DNA of 41,457 nt from Alienimonas chondri (GTDB lineage: Bacteria; Planctomycetota; Planctomycetia; Planctomycetales; Planctomycetaceae): positions 1-41,457 of the forward strand of contig NZ_WTPX01000028.1 of assembly GCF_013036045.1 (NCBI RefSeq). Reading direction: 5' to 3'. Under the pieces are notes generated by a model that ran no database searches, was not told where the DNA came from, and saw nothing but the letters and a program-made list of their open reading frames with translations. The position numbers were made by a program, and so were the translations under genes. Position 1 is the first letter of the stretch. Each line of letters begins with the position of its first letter. This document shows, in pieces, positions 32,703 through 41,014 of this stretch.

Positions 32703-32736
32703 CAGCCCCCCGCCCCCGTGGCGGGGGGCTGTTTTT
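32703..32736 (+). terminator. Rho-independent terminator of DUF1559 copy 2
   Basis: The same 12-bp stem, CCCGT loop and TTTTT tract as after copy 1, beginning 34 bp after the stop codon. The short sequence between stop and hairpin (GAGACGCGACTC...CAGTCGCACAGCCG) is also shared. Confidence 0.92.
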
Positions 32737-32950
32737 GTTGGCGACTCCGCGTGGATTCGACCTCAACCGGCCGAGCACGTCGGGGGCACGGGTTCGGCGT
32801 GGCTGCCTCTTTCCCCAAGGGCTCAAACCGAAGCGTGCGAGAAAGGAAGGCCTGCAGCCACAGGGCCTGTCGACGAACACGCGGATCCTGCCGCCGCAAT
32901 TCACCCGCGGCGGGCAAGCGGAGACGGGCGCCGACCGGGTGCTGCGCGCG
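32737..32950. other. Intergenic stretch after the second DUF1559 cassette
   Basis: About 210 bp between the terminator and the nested palindrome. No plausible open frame or repeat match was found by eye. Confidence 0.45.
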
Positions 32951-33226
32951 ATTAGTGCGCCCGGCGGATCAGTGCGGCGTCCCTCAGTGAGCCCGAAGCG
33001 CAAGAGCTTTTTGCACGAAGCATTGGCAGCCTGAGGCGCGAGCCGAAGTTGTTCGACGTTCACAGCCTCACCCGGCCTCGGCTCGCGCTTCGGGCTGCCG
33101 TCGCATCGAACGACCGAAGTTCCGAGTAGGTCGAATGTTGCGTCTCTTCGTGCAAAAATCTCTTGCGCTTCGGGCTCACATCGCCTCCAGCAAACGCCAG
33201 ACTGATCTGGCGTGCGTACCAGGACG
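32951..33226. repeat. Large nested palindromic element
   Basis: Outer flanks match those of 31106-31246. Inside are 34-bp inverted arms (32987-33020 and 33146-33179, 33 of 34 paired, including CAAGAGCTTTTTGCACGAAG). Between them lies a second inverted repeat (33025-33048 with 33076-33099, 21 of 24), whose arms contain GCGCGAGCCGA. The outer and inner palindromes share the CGAAGCGC-type core, suggesting one family member inserted into another. No gene encoded. Confidence 0.85.
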
Positions 33227-33309
33227 CCAACGAACCAGGCGGCCACGGCGCTCGGGAATGTTCCGGGCGCCGCGACCGCGTCAGATCGGATGAGGCGGGT
33301 CGGGCGTGA

Positions 33310-35358
33310 TCAGCGATCGTCGTCCGGTTCCATCGGGCGGGGGAACTCGCCGCGGGATCCTTCGTTCGGCGATTCGCCTTCGGGTCCCAGGCCGCGGGGC
33401 GATTCCTCCCCTTCGCCCACGTCCGCCCCGGGCTCGGGCAGGTTGAAGATTCCGCCGAAGAGCTCTTCAAAGAGTCCTTCGCCTTCTTCAGCGATCTTGG
33501 AGCCGTCTCGTTCGGTGTCGTCGTCGAGGTTCCCTTCGAGGGCTTCGTCCTGAGCGTCTTTGTAAACCCGACGGAAATCGCCGAAGAACTGCATCAGGCG
33601 GAGGCTCCAGCCGGGCGGCACCTTTCCGGTCACAATCGACATCGGGGAAAGCGTGCCGATCTCGCCTTTGTGCGTCCACACCCGGCAGAACAGGTTCTGT
33701 TTGGAGTCGTCCTCCGTGTCCGGCACCACGACTTCGGCTTCCAACGTGACGACCATCACGCTGCTGCCCCGCTCCTTCGGCTCCACGTCCATCTTGATGA
33801 CCATGATGGCGATATCGATCCGTTCCGGGCGTTTCCAGACGACCGACATATTGGATTTCTCGACAGCCTTCTCCGCCTGAGAATCGACGTATCGGCGGAC
33901 GCCGTCGAGCGACGGATCGCCGCCCTCCTGATATTTGACGAACAGAACCTCGGTCATCGAGGCGAGAATCCGCTTGCCCTTGTTGGTGCCGATCTCGTTC
34001 TCGACCAGTTTCCGGCCGAGGTCGCCGTCGAACTCTTTCAGTTTCTCGGCGCTCCAGCGTTGGATGCTGCTCTCGCCTTGATAGGCATCCAGAACGCCCC
34101 GGACCTTCTCCCGGATGTCGACCGAGGAGATGGCGAAGTTCAGGTTCTGAGCGACTCCGCCCCCGCCCATCACGAACGTGTTCATACCGACGACGTTGCC
34201 GCGCATGTCGCACAGCGGGCCGCCGCTGTTTCCGCTGGAGATCGAGGCGTCGAACTGAATCCAAGTGCCGCGATGATCGGTGTTGGTCTTATTACGAATC
34301 TCGTCTTCGTCCCGCACGGCGTTCACGCTGCCCCGGGTCGAACTGAAGTTCAATCCCTGCGGCGTGCCGAAGGCCATCACTTCCGATCCCTGCGCCGGGA
34401 ACTCGCCCATAAGCGGGACGGCGGGCCGCGTGTCGTCGCCTTCCAAATCAATCTTAATCACCGCGATGTCGTATTGGGGTTCGACCAGCAGATAGCCCGG
34501 GCTGTCGTATTTCTTGCCGTCCTGAAACTCCACTTCAATCCGATTGGCTCCGGAGACGACGTGGTAATTCGTGACGACGATGCCGTCCGAATGAACGAGG
34601 TAACCGCTGCCCTGACTGCGGGCTCTCGGGCCGGTGTTGTTGATCCGAACGACCGACGGCATGACCGCGCTGACGAGTTCGGACCCGCGGAGTTCCTCGC
34701 CCCGGACCGCCGGCAGGCCTTCGGAGGACGCCGTCGCGACCGGCCCGGCGGCTTCGCTTCCCTCCGCGTCGCTGGAATCCGCCGGCGCGACGACCGCTTC
34801 GGCTCCTTCGGCATCGCTCGACATTTCGGCGGAGAGGCCGCCTCTCTTGGCGATGCCGAGATCCGCGACCAACCCGCCTTTCGCCATCACGCCGGTCTCG
34901 TCGTCCTCGGCCGGGGAGGGCGCCCGTTCGGAGCGATCCGCATCCGGAGCGGACTCCGATGAAGTCTCGTTTGAAGAATCGCCCGCGGCGTTGCGCGGTT
35001 CCGTCGGGCTGGTCTCCGCGACGACCGGCGTGGGAGCGACGCCGCCGGCGACGGCTGCATCGCCCCCGCCGGCCAGCATCATGCCGAGACCCAGCATGCC
35101 GCCGCCGACGACCAACACCGCGGCGATTCCGCCGCCGATCAGCACCCCGGTGGACGGGCCGGCGGCCTTCGTCGCGGGAGCGGCTTTTCGTTTTCCGCCC
35201 GCCCGGGTCGGCGCCGCGCTGGATTGCGGCGGGGCGGCCGCTCCGCCGCCGACTCGCACGGCGGCGGAGCAGTGCGGACATCGAACTCGTTTTCCCCGTG
35301 CTTTTGTCGGCGCCTCAAAGGCGGTGAAACATTCGTCACAGGTGACCGGAAGAGCCAT
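33310..35358 (-). CDS. HtrA-like trypsin-fold serine protease with zinc-ribbon N-terminus
   Basis: A 682-residue protein. Residues 1-30 form a zinc-ribbon-like motif (CDEC at 7-10 and CPHC at 27-30, MJ0042 type), followed by a Gly/Ala-rich helix (about 72-97) that likely spans the membrane. An acidic, disordered region (about 105-220) comes next. The protease domain (about 225-425) has the triad H266 (TNYHVV), D297 (YDIAVIKI) and S378 (SGNSGGPL). No PDZ domain is recognisable; instead there is a long C-terminal region (about 430-600) of alpha/beta character and a final acidic tail ending EPDDDR. The zinc-ribbon would face the cytoplasm. ATG 35358 chosen; upstream frame has no features. Target unknown; resembles planctomycete membrane-anchored proteases. 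Confidence 0.85.
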   Translation of the reverse strand: MALPVTCDECFTAFEAPTKARGKRVRCPHCSAAVRVGGGAAAPPQSSAAPTRAGGKRKAAPATKAAGPSTGVLIGGGIAAVLVVGGGMLGLGMMLAGGGDAAVAGGVAPTPVVAETSPTEPRNAAGDSSNETSSESAPDADRSERAPSPAEDDETGVMAKGGLVADLGIAKRGGLSAEMSSDAEGAEAVVAPADSSDAEGSEAAGPVATASSEGLPAVRGEELRGSELVSAVMPSVVRINNTGPRARSQGSGYLVHSDGIVVTNYHVVSGANRIEVEFQDGKKYDSPGYLLVEPQYDIAVIKIDLEGDDTRPAVPLMGEFPAQGSEVMAFGTPQGLNFSSTRGSVNAVRDEDEIRNKTNTDHRGTWIQFDASISSGNSGGPLCDMRGNVVGMNTFVMGGGGVAQNLNFAISSVDIREKVRGVLDAYQGESSIQRWSAEKLKEFDGDLGRKLVENEIGTNKGKRILASMTEVLFVKYQEGGDPSLDGVRRYVDSQAEKAVEKSNMSVVWKRPERIDIAIMVIKMDVEPKERGSSVMVVTLEAEVVVPDTEDDSKQNLFCRVWTHKGEIGTLSPMSIVTGKVPPGWSLRLMQFFGDFRRVYKDAQDEALEGNLDDDTERDGSKIAEEGEGLFEELFGGIFNLPEPGADVGEGEESPRGLGPEGESPNEGSRGEFPRPMEPDDDR

Positions 35359-35726
35359 CGGCGTGCAAAAGTGAAAAGAGTTCTGTGTCGCATCAATCGG
35401 CCGCAGCGCCCGGCCCCACATTGAAGAGGGGTCCACAGTACGGCCGACAGTCCGCGACGCCATATGCTGCCCGTCAAATCAGGCATGGAACTTGCAAAAC
35501 TCTTCGTTCGCATCAACGCCGGCGAGTTTAAGGACGAAACCCGTCACTCGGACTCCGACTGCGGGAGCGCAATCGGTCATCGGGCCATCGCAGAGCGCCT
35601 CTAAGACGCGCGATGCGCTGGCGAACGGCCCCGCCGACCCCATCGGAACGGCTTGATCCGTGCGCTGCGCTCCGTAGGCTGACGGGTTCGCAGTTCTTCC
35701 AAGTTCCACGCACCACGGCGCTCGGC
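35359..35726. other. Divergent intergenic region between protease and oxidoreductase
   Basis: 368 bp with no convincing gene, although frames overlap it on both strands. It must contain the promoters of both divergent genes. I found no box pair good enough to call. AT-richer patches occur near 35360-35380 and 35470-35540. Confidence 0.5.
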
Positions 35727-37193
35727 ATGTCTACGCTCGCTCCCCGTCGCAATTCTCGACGCACCTTTCTCGCCACCTCCGCCGCGGCCGGCGGCGGGCT
35801 GATTCTCGCCGGCACCCGGGCGTCCGGGGCGGTTCAGGGGGCGAACGACCGCGTGCGGATCGCGGTCGCCGGGCTGAACGGTCGCGGTAAAGCGCATCTC
35901 AGCGGGTGGCTGGGCCAGAAAAACGTGGAGATCGCCTACGTCATCGACCCGGACGCGAACGTCCTCGCCAAGACGTTGAAGAATCTGGAGGGGAAGGAGG
36001 CCGCGAAGAACGTCAAGGGCGTCGCCGACGTCCGCGAAGCGTTGGACGATCCTTCGCTGGACGCCATCAGCGTGGCGACGCCGAACCACTGGCACTCCCT
36101 CATCACGATCTGGGCGGCCCAGGCCGGCAAGCACGTTTATGTTGAGAAGCCGATGAGCCACGACATCGCCGAGGGGCGCGTCGCGGTGGCGGCCCAGGAG
36201 AAGTACGGCGTGGTCGTCCAGCACGGCACCCAGCGGCGGAGCAACAGCGGCATCGCCGGCCTGCATGAAGCGTTGCACACGGGCAAGCTGCCGAAGCTGA
36301 AGATCGCCTACGGCTACTGCTGCAAGCCCCGCGGCGGCATCGGCGTCGCCAAGCCGGAGGCCCCGCCCAAGAACCTCGATTGGAACCTCTGGAAAGGCCC
36401 GGCGGAGATCGACCAGTATCACGACAACTACGTGCATTACGACTGGCACTGGTTCTGGCCGACCGGCAACGGGGACCTCAATAACCAAGGCACCCATCAA
36501 CTCGACGTCGCCCGCTGGGCGATCGACCCGGACCAGACCCACCCGATTCGGACGACTGCGGTCGGCGGACGGTTCAAGTGGGACGACCAGGGCGAAACGC
36601 CCAACACGATGTTCAGCGTCGCGGAATATCCGAACGGCCAGATGGTCATGTTCGACGTTCGCAACGTGAATTACGACGGCTACGAACGTCAGGTGTATAA
36701 CGAGTACTACCTCGAAGACGGCAGCCGGATCGTCGGCGAGGGGAACTACAAGATCTATCGCCCCGGCAGCGATCAGGCGGAGCCGCTCAGCTTGCCCCAG
36801 GGGGACGTGACGCCCGGCGGCAATTGGGGCAGCTTCATCAGCGCGGTGCGCGCCGGCGACCCCGGCATGGCCAACGGCAACGCCCTCGACGCCCACTACG
36901 GCTGCGTGTTGGGCCACGTGATGAACAACTCGTATCGACTCGGCGAACCGGCGCCGGTGGAATCGATTGAGTTCGCCAACGACGACGCCACGGAGCACTT
37001 CGAGCGTCTGCACGCGATCATGCGGGACGGGGTCGGACTCTCCGACGCCGATACCCGTTACACCGTCGGCCCGACGCTGGAGTTCGACCCGGGGTCGGAG
37101 CGGTTCACCGGCAACCGGGCCGATCAGGCCAACGCCCTGCTGCAAGATCCGCAGCGGAAAGGCTTCGAAATCCCCGCCGCGGACAAGGTCTGA
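35727..37193 (+). CDS. Gfo/Idh/MocA-family oxidoreductase, Tat-exported
   Basis: A 488-residue NAD(P)-dependent oxidoreductase with a Tat signal (R11-R12 in NSRRTFLATSAAAGGGLILAG), meaning it is folded with cofactor in the cytoplasm and then exported. The Rossmann domain starts VRIAVAGLNGRGKAHLSGW (44-61) and the family motif EKP is at 140-142 (YVEKPMSHD). The C-terminal sheet domain carries DWNLWKGPA, WHWFWPTGNGDLNNQGTHQLDVARWAI, a layout typical of the large secreted planctomycete set that probably acts on carbohydrate derivatives. ATG 35727 is chosen as the first before the Tat motif; upstream extension has no conserved features. Substrate unknown. The next gene on the strand begins 180 bp downstream. 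Confidence 0.9.
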   Translation: MSTLAPRRNSRRTFLATSAAAGGGLILAGTRASGAVQGANDRVRIAVAGLNGRGKAHLSGWLGQKNVEIAYVIDPDANVLAKTLKNLEGKEAAKNVKGVADVREALDDPSLDAISVATPNHWHSLITIWAAQAGKHVYVEKPMSHDIAEGRVAVAAQEKYGVVVQHGTQRRSNSGIAGLHEALHTGKLPKLKIAYGYCCKPRGGIGVAKPEAPPKNLDWNLWKGPAEIDQYHDNYVHYDWHWFWPTGNGDLNNQGTHQLDVARWAIDPDQTHPIRTTAVGGRFKWDDQGETPNTMFSVAEYPNGQMVMFDVRNVNYDGYERQVYNEYYLEDGSRIVGEGNYKIYRPGSDQAEPLSLPQGDVTPGGNWGSFISAVRAGDPGMANGNALDAHYGCVLGHVMNNSYRLGEPAPVESIEFANDDATEHFERLHAIMRDGVGLSDADTRYTVGPTLEFDPGSERFTGNRADQANALLQDPQRKGFEIPAADKV

Positions 37194-37373
37194 CCGGCCG
37201 CGTCGCACCGCAGCCCCGCGAACCCGCGACCCGTTCCGCCCGCGAGGCGGGGCGGGTCGTCTTCATGTCGGCTCGTCGCGGCGCCTCGGCGTCCGCCGGT
37301 CGGTGGCGAACCGGGCGGGCGCCACGCCACACTCGCGGCCATCCCGGCCCCGCCGACGTTTCCCTGCCGTGTC

Positions 37374-38180
37374 ATGACCGACGACCTGCTGTTCTGGGCG
37401 ATCGCCGTGCCCCTCGGGATCGGGGCGTTCTTCTACCTGGTCAGCCCGGCACTGATCCGCCTCGCCACGGCCCAGAACGCCGAGGCCGGACCGGTGGCGT
37501 TCGACCCGGACAAAACGCCCCCGCCGCAGCCCGTCGCCGAGTTTTGGGACGACGTCGAAGCGGACCTCGCCCCCTTGGGCTTCGCCCGTGAAACCCACGT
37601 CGCGGTGCACGGGTTGGTGCCGAACGTCTCCATTCTCGTGGCGATCTTCGGCAATCGGACGACGGACACCGCGTTCCTCGCCACCTTCGCCTACGCCTCC
37701 GGCCAGGGCGGCGGCTTCACGGAGACCCAGCGGGCCTTCGAGTTGAGCAACGAATACGAATCGTCCGACTCCGAGGACGGCGTGCTGGAGGTCGGCGTGG
37801 TGAACTCCGGCGACTCCGCCACCTTCCCCCGCGATCCGACGAAGTGCCGCAAGCTGCTGTGCGAGTGGATCGACGATCCGGCGACGCTGGTCCGCATCCA
37901 GAAGGCGATCGCCAGCGAATGGGGAACCGGCCGCCTCCGCCCCCTGCCGGACCCCGAAGACTGGGAAGCGACCGCCCGCGCCGATATGCAACGCGAATTC
38001 GCCGACTATCACGACGGCGGCCACTTTGAACGGGTGAAGAACGGCAAACGGTTGATGACTTGGACCGGCGCCTACCGGGCGACCTGGAAGCTGCTCCCGC
38101 CGATCAAGCAGATCATCAAAGCCCGCCGCGCCGCCCGCGCCCGCAACCTGCTGGACACCTGGGGCATCGAGGCGCCCTGA
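37374..38180 (+). CDS. Hypothetical protein with one N-terminal membrane helix
   Basis: A 268-residue protein I do not recognise. The N-terminus (LLFWAIAVPLGIGAFFYLVSPALIRL, about 5-30) is a membrane helix, followed by a soluble alpha/beta domain: VEADLAPLGFARETHVAVHGLVPNVSILVAIFGNRTTDTAFLATFAYASG, then FELSNEYESSDSEDGVLEVGVVNSGDSATFPRDPTKCRKLLCEWIDDPATLVRIQKAIASEWG, and a basic C-terminus (AYRATWKLLPPIKQIIKARRAARARNLL). It looks like a complete small membrane-anchored protein rather than a remnant. No active-site motif is visible. It precedes the M32 gene by 143 bp on the same strand. Confidence 0.72.
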   Translation: MTDDLLFWAIAVPLGIGAFFYLVSPALIRLATAQNAEAGPVAFDPDKTPPPQPVAEFWDDVEADLAPLGFARETHVAVHGLVPNVSILVAIFGNRTTDTAFLATFAYASGQGGGFTETQRAFELSNEYESSDSEDGVLEVGVVNSGDSATFPRDPTKCRKLLCEWIDDPATLVRIQKAIASEWGTGRLRPLPDPEDWEATARADMQREFADYHDGGHFERVKNGKRLMTWTGAYRATWKLLPPIKQIIKARRAARARNLLDTWGIEAP

Positions 38181-38190
38181 GAGTCTCTCA

Positions 38191-38230
38191 TCCTGAGGGC
38201 CTATCGTCCTGAGGGCGGCCTGTCCTGAGG
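38191..38230. repeat. Short 16-bp-period repeat of TCCTGAGG
   Basis: TCCTGAGG occurs at 38191, 38207 and 38223, exactly 16 bp apart, in the gap between the hypothetical gene and the M32 gene. The units are TCCTGAGGGCCTATCG, TCCTGAGGGCGGCCTG and TCCTGAGGAGGTCGCC. Could be chance or a small binding array. Confidence 0.5.
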
Positions 38231-38323
38231 AGGTCGCCGCCGGGATCCGGCCGGCAGACTTTCCCCGCCAGCGCCGGCGCCGCACGATGTTCGATTCCCC
38301 ACCCTGCTGACGGAGCCGCACCG

Positions 38324-39877
38324 ATGTCGTCCTCCCCCACGGATTTCGGCCCGCCCACGAGCGGCCCGCTGGCCGATCTTCTCGCCCTGTTGAAGGACGC
38401 CGCGACCCTGAAGACCGCCGCGGACACGCTGGCGTGGGACGAGCAAACCTATCTGCCGGATCGCGGCGGGGACTTCCGGGCCGATCAACTCGCCGCGTTG
38501 GCGGGCCTGACGCATGACCGCTTGACCGGGCCGGCGTTGAACGACGCGCTGCTCGCCGCGGAGGGCGAAGGCTTTCCGGACGACTCCGCCGCCGCGGCCT
38601 GCGTGCGCGAGGCCCGCCGCGACTTCGATCGCCGCACCACGTTGCCGCGGCAATTGGTCGAAGAACTCTCGCGGGTCACCACGCTCGCCCAACGCAACTG
38701 GGCGGAGGCCCGAAAAGCGGCGGACTTCGCAGCGTTCCGTCCGCACCTCTCCGCCGTCGTCAAACTCAAGCGGGAGGAAGCGGCCGCGGTCGCGGCGGGT
38801 CGGACGGACCTCGCCGATCGCCCGGCTTACGACGCCCTCCTCGACGACTACGAACCCGGCGCGAGCAGCGAGCAGGTCGCCGCGGTCTTCGCCGAACTAC
38901 GCGACGGATTAGTGCCGTTGGTGCATGGAATTGCCGAATCGAACGTCTCGCCGGATCGTTCGATTCTTTCGCGCAACTATCCGATCGCCGCTCAGGACGC
39001 GTTTTGTCGATCCGGGGCCGAAGAATTGGGCTTCGATTTTGAAGCGGGCCGGCTCGACACCGCCGCCCACCCGTTTTGCACGACGCTCGGCCCGGCGGAT
39101 TGCCGCCTGACGACGCGATACAACGTCAACGACTTCTCGCAATCCTATTTCGGGGTGTTGCATGAAGCGGGACACGGCATTTACGAACAGGGCCTCCCCG
39201 CCGAGTGGTTCGGCGCCCCGCCCGGAGAGGCCTGCGGGCTGGGCGTGCACGAATCGCAAAGCCGTTTATGGGAGAATTTCGTCGGGCGATCGGCGCCCTA
39301 TTGGAAGCACGTCGGCCCGCAGGCGCGGGCGGCGTTTCCCGAACAACTAGAGAACGTTTCCGACGATGATCTCTATCGCGTCGTCAACGACGTGCGGCCG
39401 ACGCTCATCCGGGTGGAGGCGGACGAAGTGACGTATAACCTGCACGTCCTGCTGCGATTTGAGCTGGAACAGGCGCTGATCAGCGGCGATCTGCCCGTCG
39501 CGGACGTGTCCGACGTGTGGGACGAGAAGTTCGATGCGATGTTCGGTTTCCGCCCGCCCAGCCCCGCGGACGGGTGTTTGCAAGATATCCATTGGGCCGC
39601 GGGACTGATCGGCTATTTCCCGACCTACGCCCTCGGCAACGTGTATGCCGCGATGCTGTGGAACGCGGCTCAGAAAGAGTTGGGCGACCTGGACGATCAA
39701 CTGGCCGGCGGGAACTTCGCGCCGCTGCGGGGGTGGCTCACGGACAAGATTTATCGCCACGGCCGCCGCTATGCCCCGACGGACCTGATCGAACGCGCCG
39801 CCGGCTCGCCCCCGGTTCCGGGTCCGTTACTGACGCACCTCCGGGAGAAATACGGGGCGTTATACGGCTTAAATTGA
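38324..39877 (+). CDS. M32-family carboxypeptidase (Taq-type)
   Basis: A 517-residue zinc metallocarboxypeptidase that removes C-terminal residues from peptides, probably in the cytoplasm (no signal peptide). The HExxH motif is HEAGH at 280-284 and the third zinc ligand is E310 in VHESQSRLWENFV. Other family blocks are LAWDEQTYLP (36-45), TTRYNVNDFSQSYFGVLHEAGHG, and the C-terminal DIHWAAGLIGYFPTYALGN. Length is as usual for M32. ATG 38324 is the natural start. It is followed directly by an intergenic palindrome cluster (39915-40102), which may help end the transcript. Confidence 0.92.
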   Translation: MSSSPTDFGPPTSGPLADLLALLKDAATLKTAADTLAWDEQTYLPDRGGDFRADQLAALAGLTHDRLTGPALNDALLAAEGEGFPDDSAAAACVREARRDFDRRTTLPRQLVEELSRVTTLAQRNWAEARKAADFAAFRPHLSAVVKLKREEAAAVAAGRTDLADRPAYDALLDDYEPGASSEQVAAVFAELRDGLVPLVHGIAESNVSPDRSILSRNYPIAAQDAFCRSGAEELGFDFEAGRLDTAAHPFCTTLGPADCRLTTRYNVNDFSQSYFGVLHEAGHGIYEQGLPAEWFGAPPGEACGLGVHESQSRLWENFVGRSAPYWKHVGPQARAAFPEQLENVSDDDLYRVVNDVRPTLIRVEADEVTYNLHVLLRFELEQALISGDLPVADVSDVWDEKFDAMFGFRPPSPADGCLQDIHWAAGLIGYFPTYALGNVYAAMLWNAAQKELGDLDDQLAGGNFAPLRGWLTDKIYRHGRRYAPTDLIERAAGSPPVPGPLLTHLREKYGALYGLN

Positions 39878-39920
39878 GGCCGGGAACGATGCCTCCACGG
39901 CAGCTTGAGAGGGTTTCCCG

Positions 39921-39964
39921 TGAGACCGGAGCGCAAGCTCCGGCAGTGCGTCGCTCCGGTCTCA
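39921..39964. repeat. Palindrome with alternative GNRA-tetraloop hairpin
   Basis: Perfect 13-bp inverted arms TGAGACCGGAGCG (39921-39933) and CGCTCCGGTCTCA (39952-39964). The left arm can instead pair locally as CCGGAGC-GCAA-GCTCCGG (39926-39943), a 7-bp stem with a GCAA loop. The two structures are mutually exclusive. It lies 43 bp past the M32 stop. Confidence 0.75.
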
Positions 39965-39976
39965 AACTCAATCCCG

Positions 39977-40102
39977 CACGGGCCGGTTTAAAAACTAACC
40001 CGAAGCGTCAGCGAGGGACGCGTCGCGTCCGGCACGTCGGCCTGCGGCCGACGCCCTCGCTAACGCTTCGGGTTGGTACGTCGGTTTTGAAACCGGCTCG
40101 TG
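39977..40102. repeat. Compound palindromic element
   Basis: Outer arms CACGGGCCGGTTT (39977-39989) and AAACCGGCTCGTG (40090-40102) pair at 12 of 13 positions. Middle arms 39997-40017 and 40054-40074 (AACCCGAAGCGTCAGCGAGG type against CCTCGCTAACGCTTCGGGTT) pair at 20 of 21. In the centre CGTCGGCC-TGC-GGCCGACG forms a further hairpin. The CGAAGCG..AGCGAGG core is shared with the element at 31141-31203. Confidence 0.85.
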
Positions 40103-40114
40103 CTTCGGCTGCGT

Positions 40115-40789
40115 TCAATACCGCATCAACAGCGAGGCGAACCAACCGGCCCGTTTCTCGTCGCCGAGCGAGACTTTATCGTAGCCGGTGCGGATCTCCG
40201 CGAGCCCCCACACCCAGCCGAACTCCGCCCGCCAGCGGAACAGGGCGTCGTCGCCGATCGCCCCCCAGTCGATCTCGAACCCCGCGGTCGCGGGGCCGAG
40301 CAGGTTCGCATCGAGCGCCACAGTCGCCTGCGGGCCGAAGTGCGATTCGCCGGAGGAGTCGATCACCCAGGCCGCCCCGGCGCCGGTGCGGGCGGTCCCG
40401 CGGGCGTGGCTGATCACCTCGGCCACTAGGTTCACGTCGCCGGTGTAGTACTCTCCGCCGAACAGCTCTCCCGGGGCGGCGAGGTCGTCCGAGTCCCAGG
40501 CGTACCCCTCCGCATCGATCGCCGTGCGGAGCCAGGTGGTGGCGACCAATTGCCCGCCGAAGCGGCTGGTGTCGTCGAAGTCGCTCCAGGCGTCGAATCG
40601 CAGGCGGCCCCGGCTTTTCAGGGCGCGGCCCAGCAGCGAGGTCTCCGTGAGAACCAGTTCGCCGCGATCCGGCGCGAGCAGCGTGACGACCTGGTCATCG
40701 GCGTCCTCACGAGCGGTCAACCAGTCCGTCCGCGTCCAATCGGGCCGCGGGGGGAGGGCGCCGCCGTCGCCGTCGAACGGCGTCAGCAA
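40115..40789 (-). CDS. Exported barrel-like protein, unclear 5' end
   Basis: The annotated frame from TTG 40789 is 224 residues, beginning MLTPFDGDGG, but coding sequence evidently starts upstream (see 40790-40948). The sequence is a series of amphipathic strands: LRFDAWSDFDDTSRFGGQLVATTWLRTAI, DVNLVAEVISHARGTARTGAGAAWVIDS, GPQATVALDANLLGPATAGFEIDWG, ALFRWRAEFGWVWGLAEIRTGYDKVSLGDEKRAGWFASLLMRY. The final tyrosine is typical of outer-membrane barrel C-termini. It is probably an outer-envelope protein of unknown function. The stop lies 12 bp beyond the compound palindrome. Confidence 0.65.
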   Translation of the reverse strand: MLTPFDGDGGALPPRPDWTRTDWLTAREDADDQVVTLLAPDRGELVLTETSLLGRALKSRGRLRFDAWSDFDDTSRFGGQLVATTWLRTAIDAEGYAWDSDDLAAPGELFGGEYYTGDVNLVAEVISHARGTARTGAGAAWVIDSSGESHFGPQATVALDANLLGPATAGFEIDWGAIGDDALFRWRAEFGWVWGLAEIRTGYDKVSLGDEKRAGWFASLLMRY

Positions 40790-40948
40790 CGAAAACGGCA
40801 GCCCATCGCTCGCGCTCCGTTCCTCGAAGGGGGCAAGGCTTTCGGAGAGCGTTTGCAGTTCGATCGGTCCCTCGGCCGCTTGAACGACTCCGCCCGCGGA
40901 GCCGGCGCATGCGAGACACCACAGCAGCGCCGCCGCCGCACGGTCGAT
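40790..40948 (-). other. In-frame signal-peptide-coding stretch lacking a standard start
   Basis: Read in the frame of the gene above, this encodes IDRAAAALLWCLACAGSA then GGVVQAAEGPIELQTLSES and onward into the barrel: a good secretion signal with an A-x-A-like cleavage region. Back to the in-frame TAG at 41014 there is no ATG, GTG or TTG. The options are a rare start (ATC 40948 or CTG 40927), or a one-base change in the CGG-rich run after GTG 40941 in the neighbouring frame. That run would give MRRR then LLWCLACAG. Confidence 0.6.
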
Positions 40949-41014
40949 CGTCGGGAGCGTGCGGAGGCGGATCGGGCGAGTCCTGCGGGGCGAGCCGGTC
41001 GATCGGGCACGCTA

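Noticed and set aside
31106-33226. CRISPR array
   Set aside because: The repeats are palindromic, few, unequal in spacing and without cas genes nearby.
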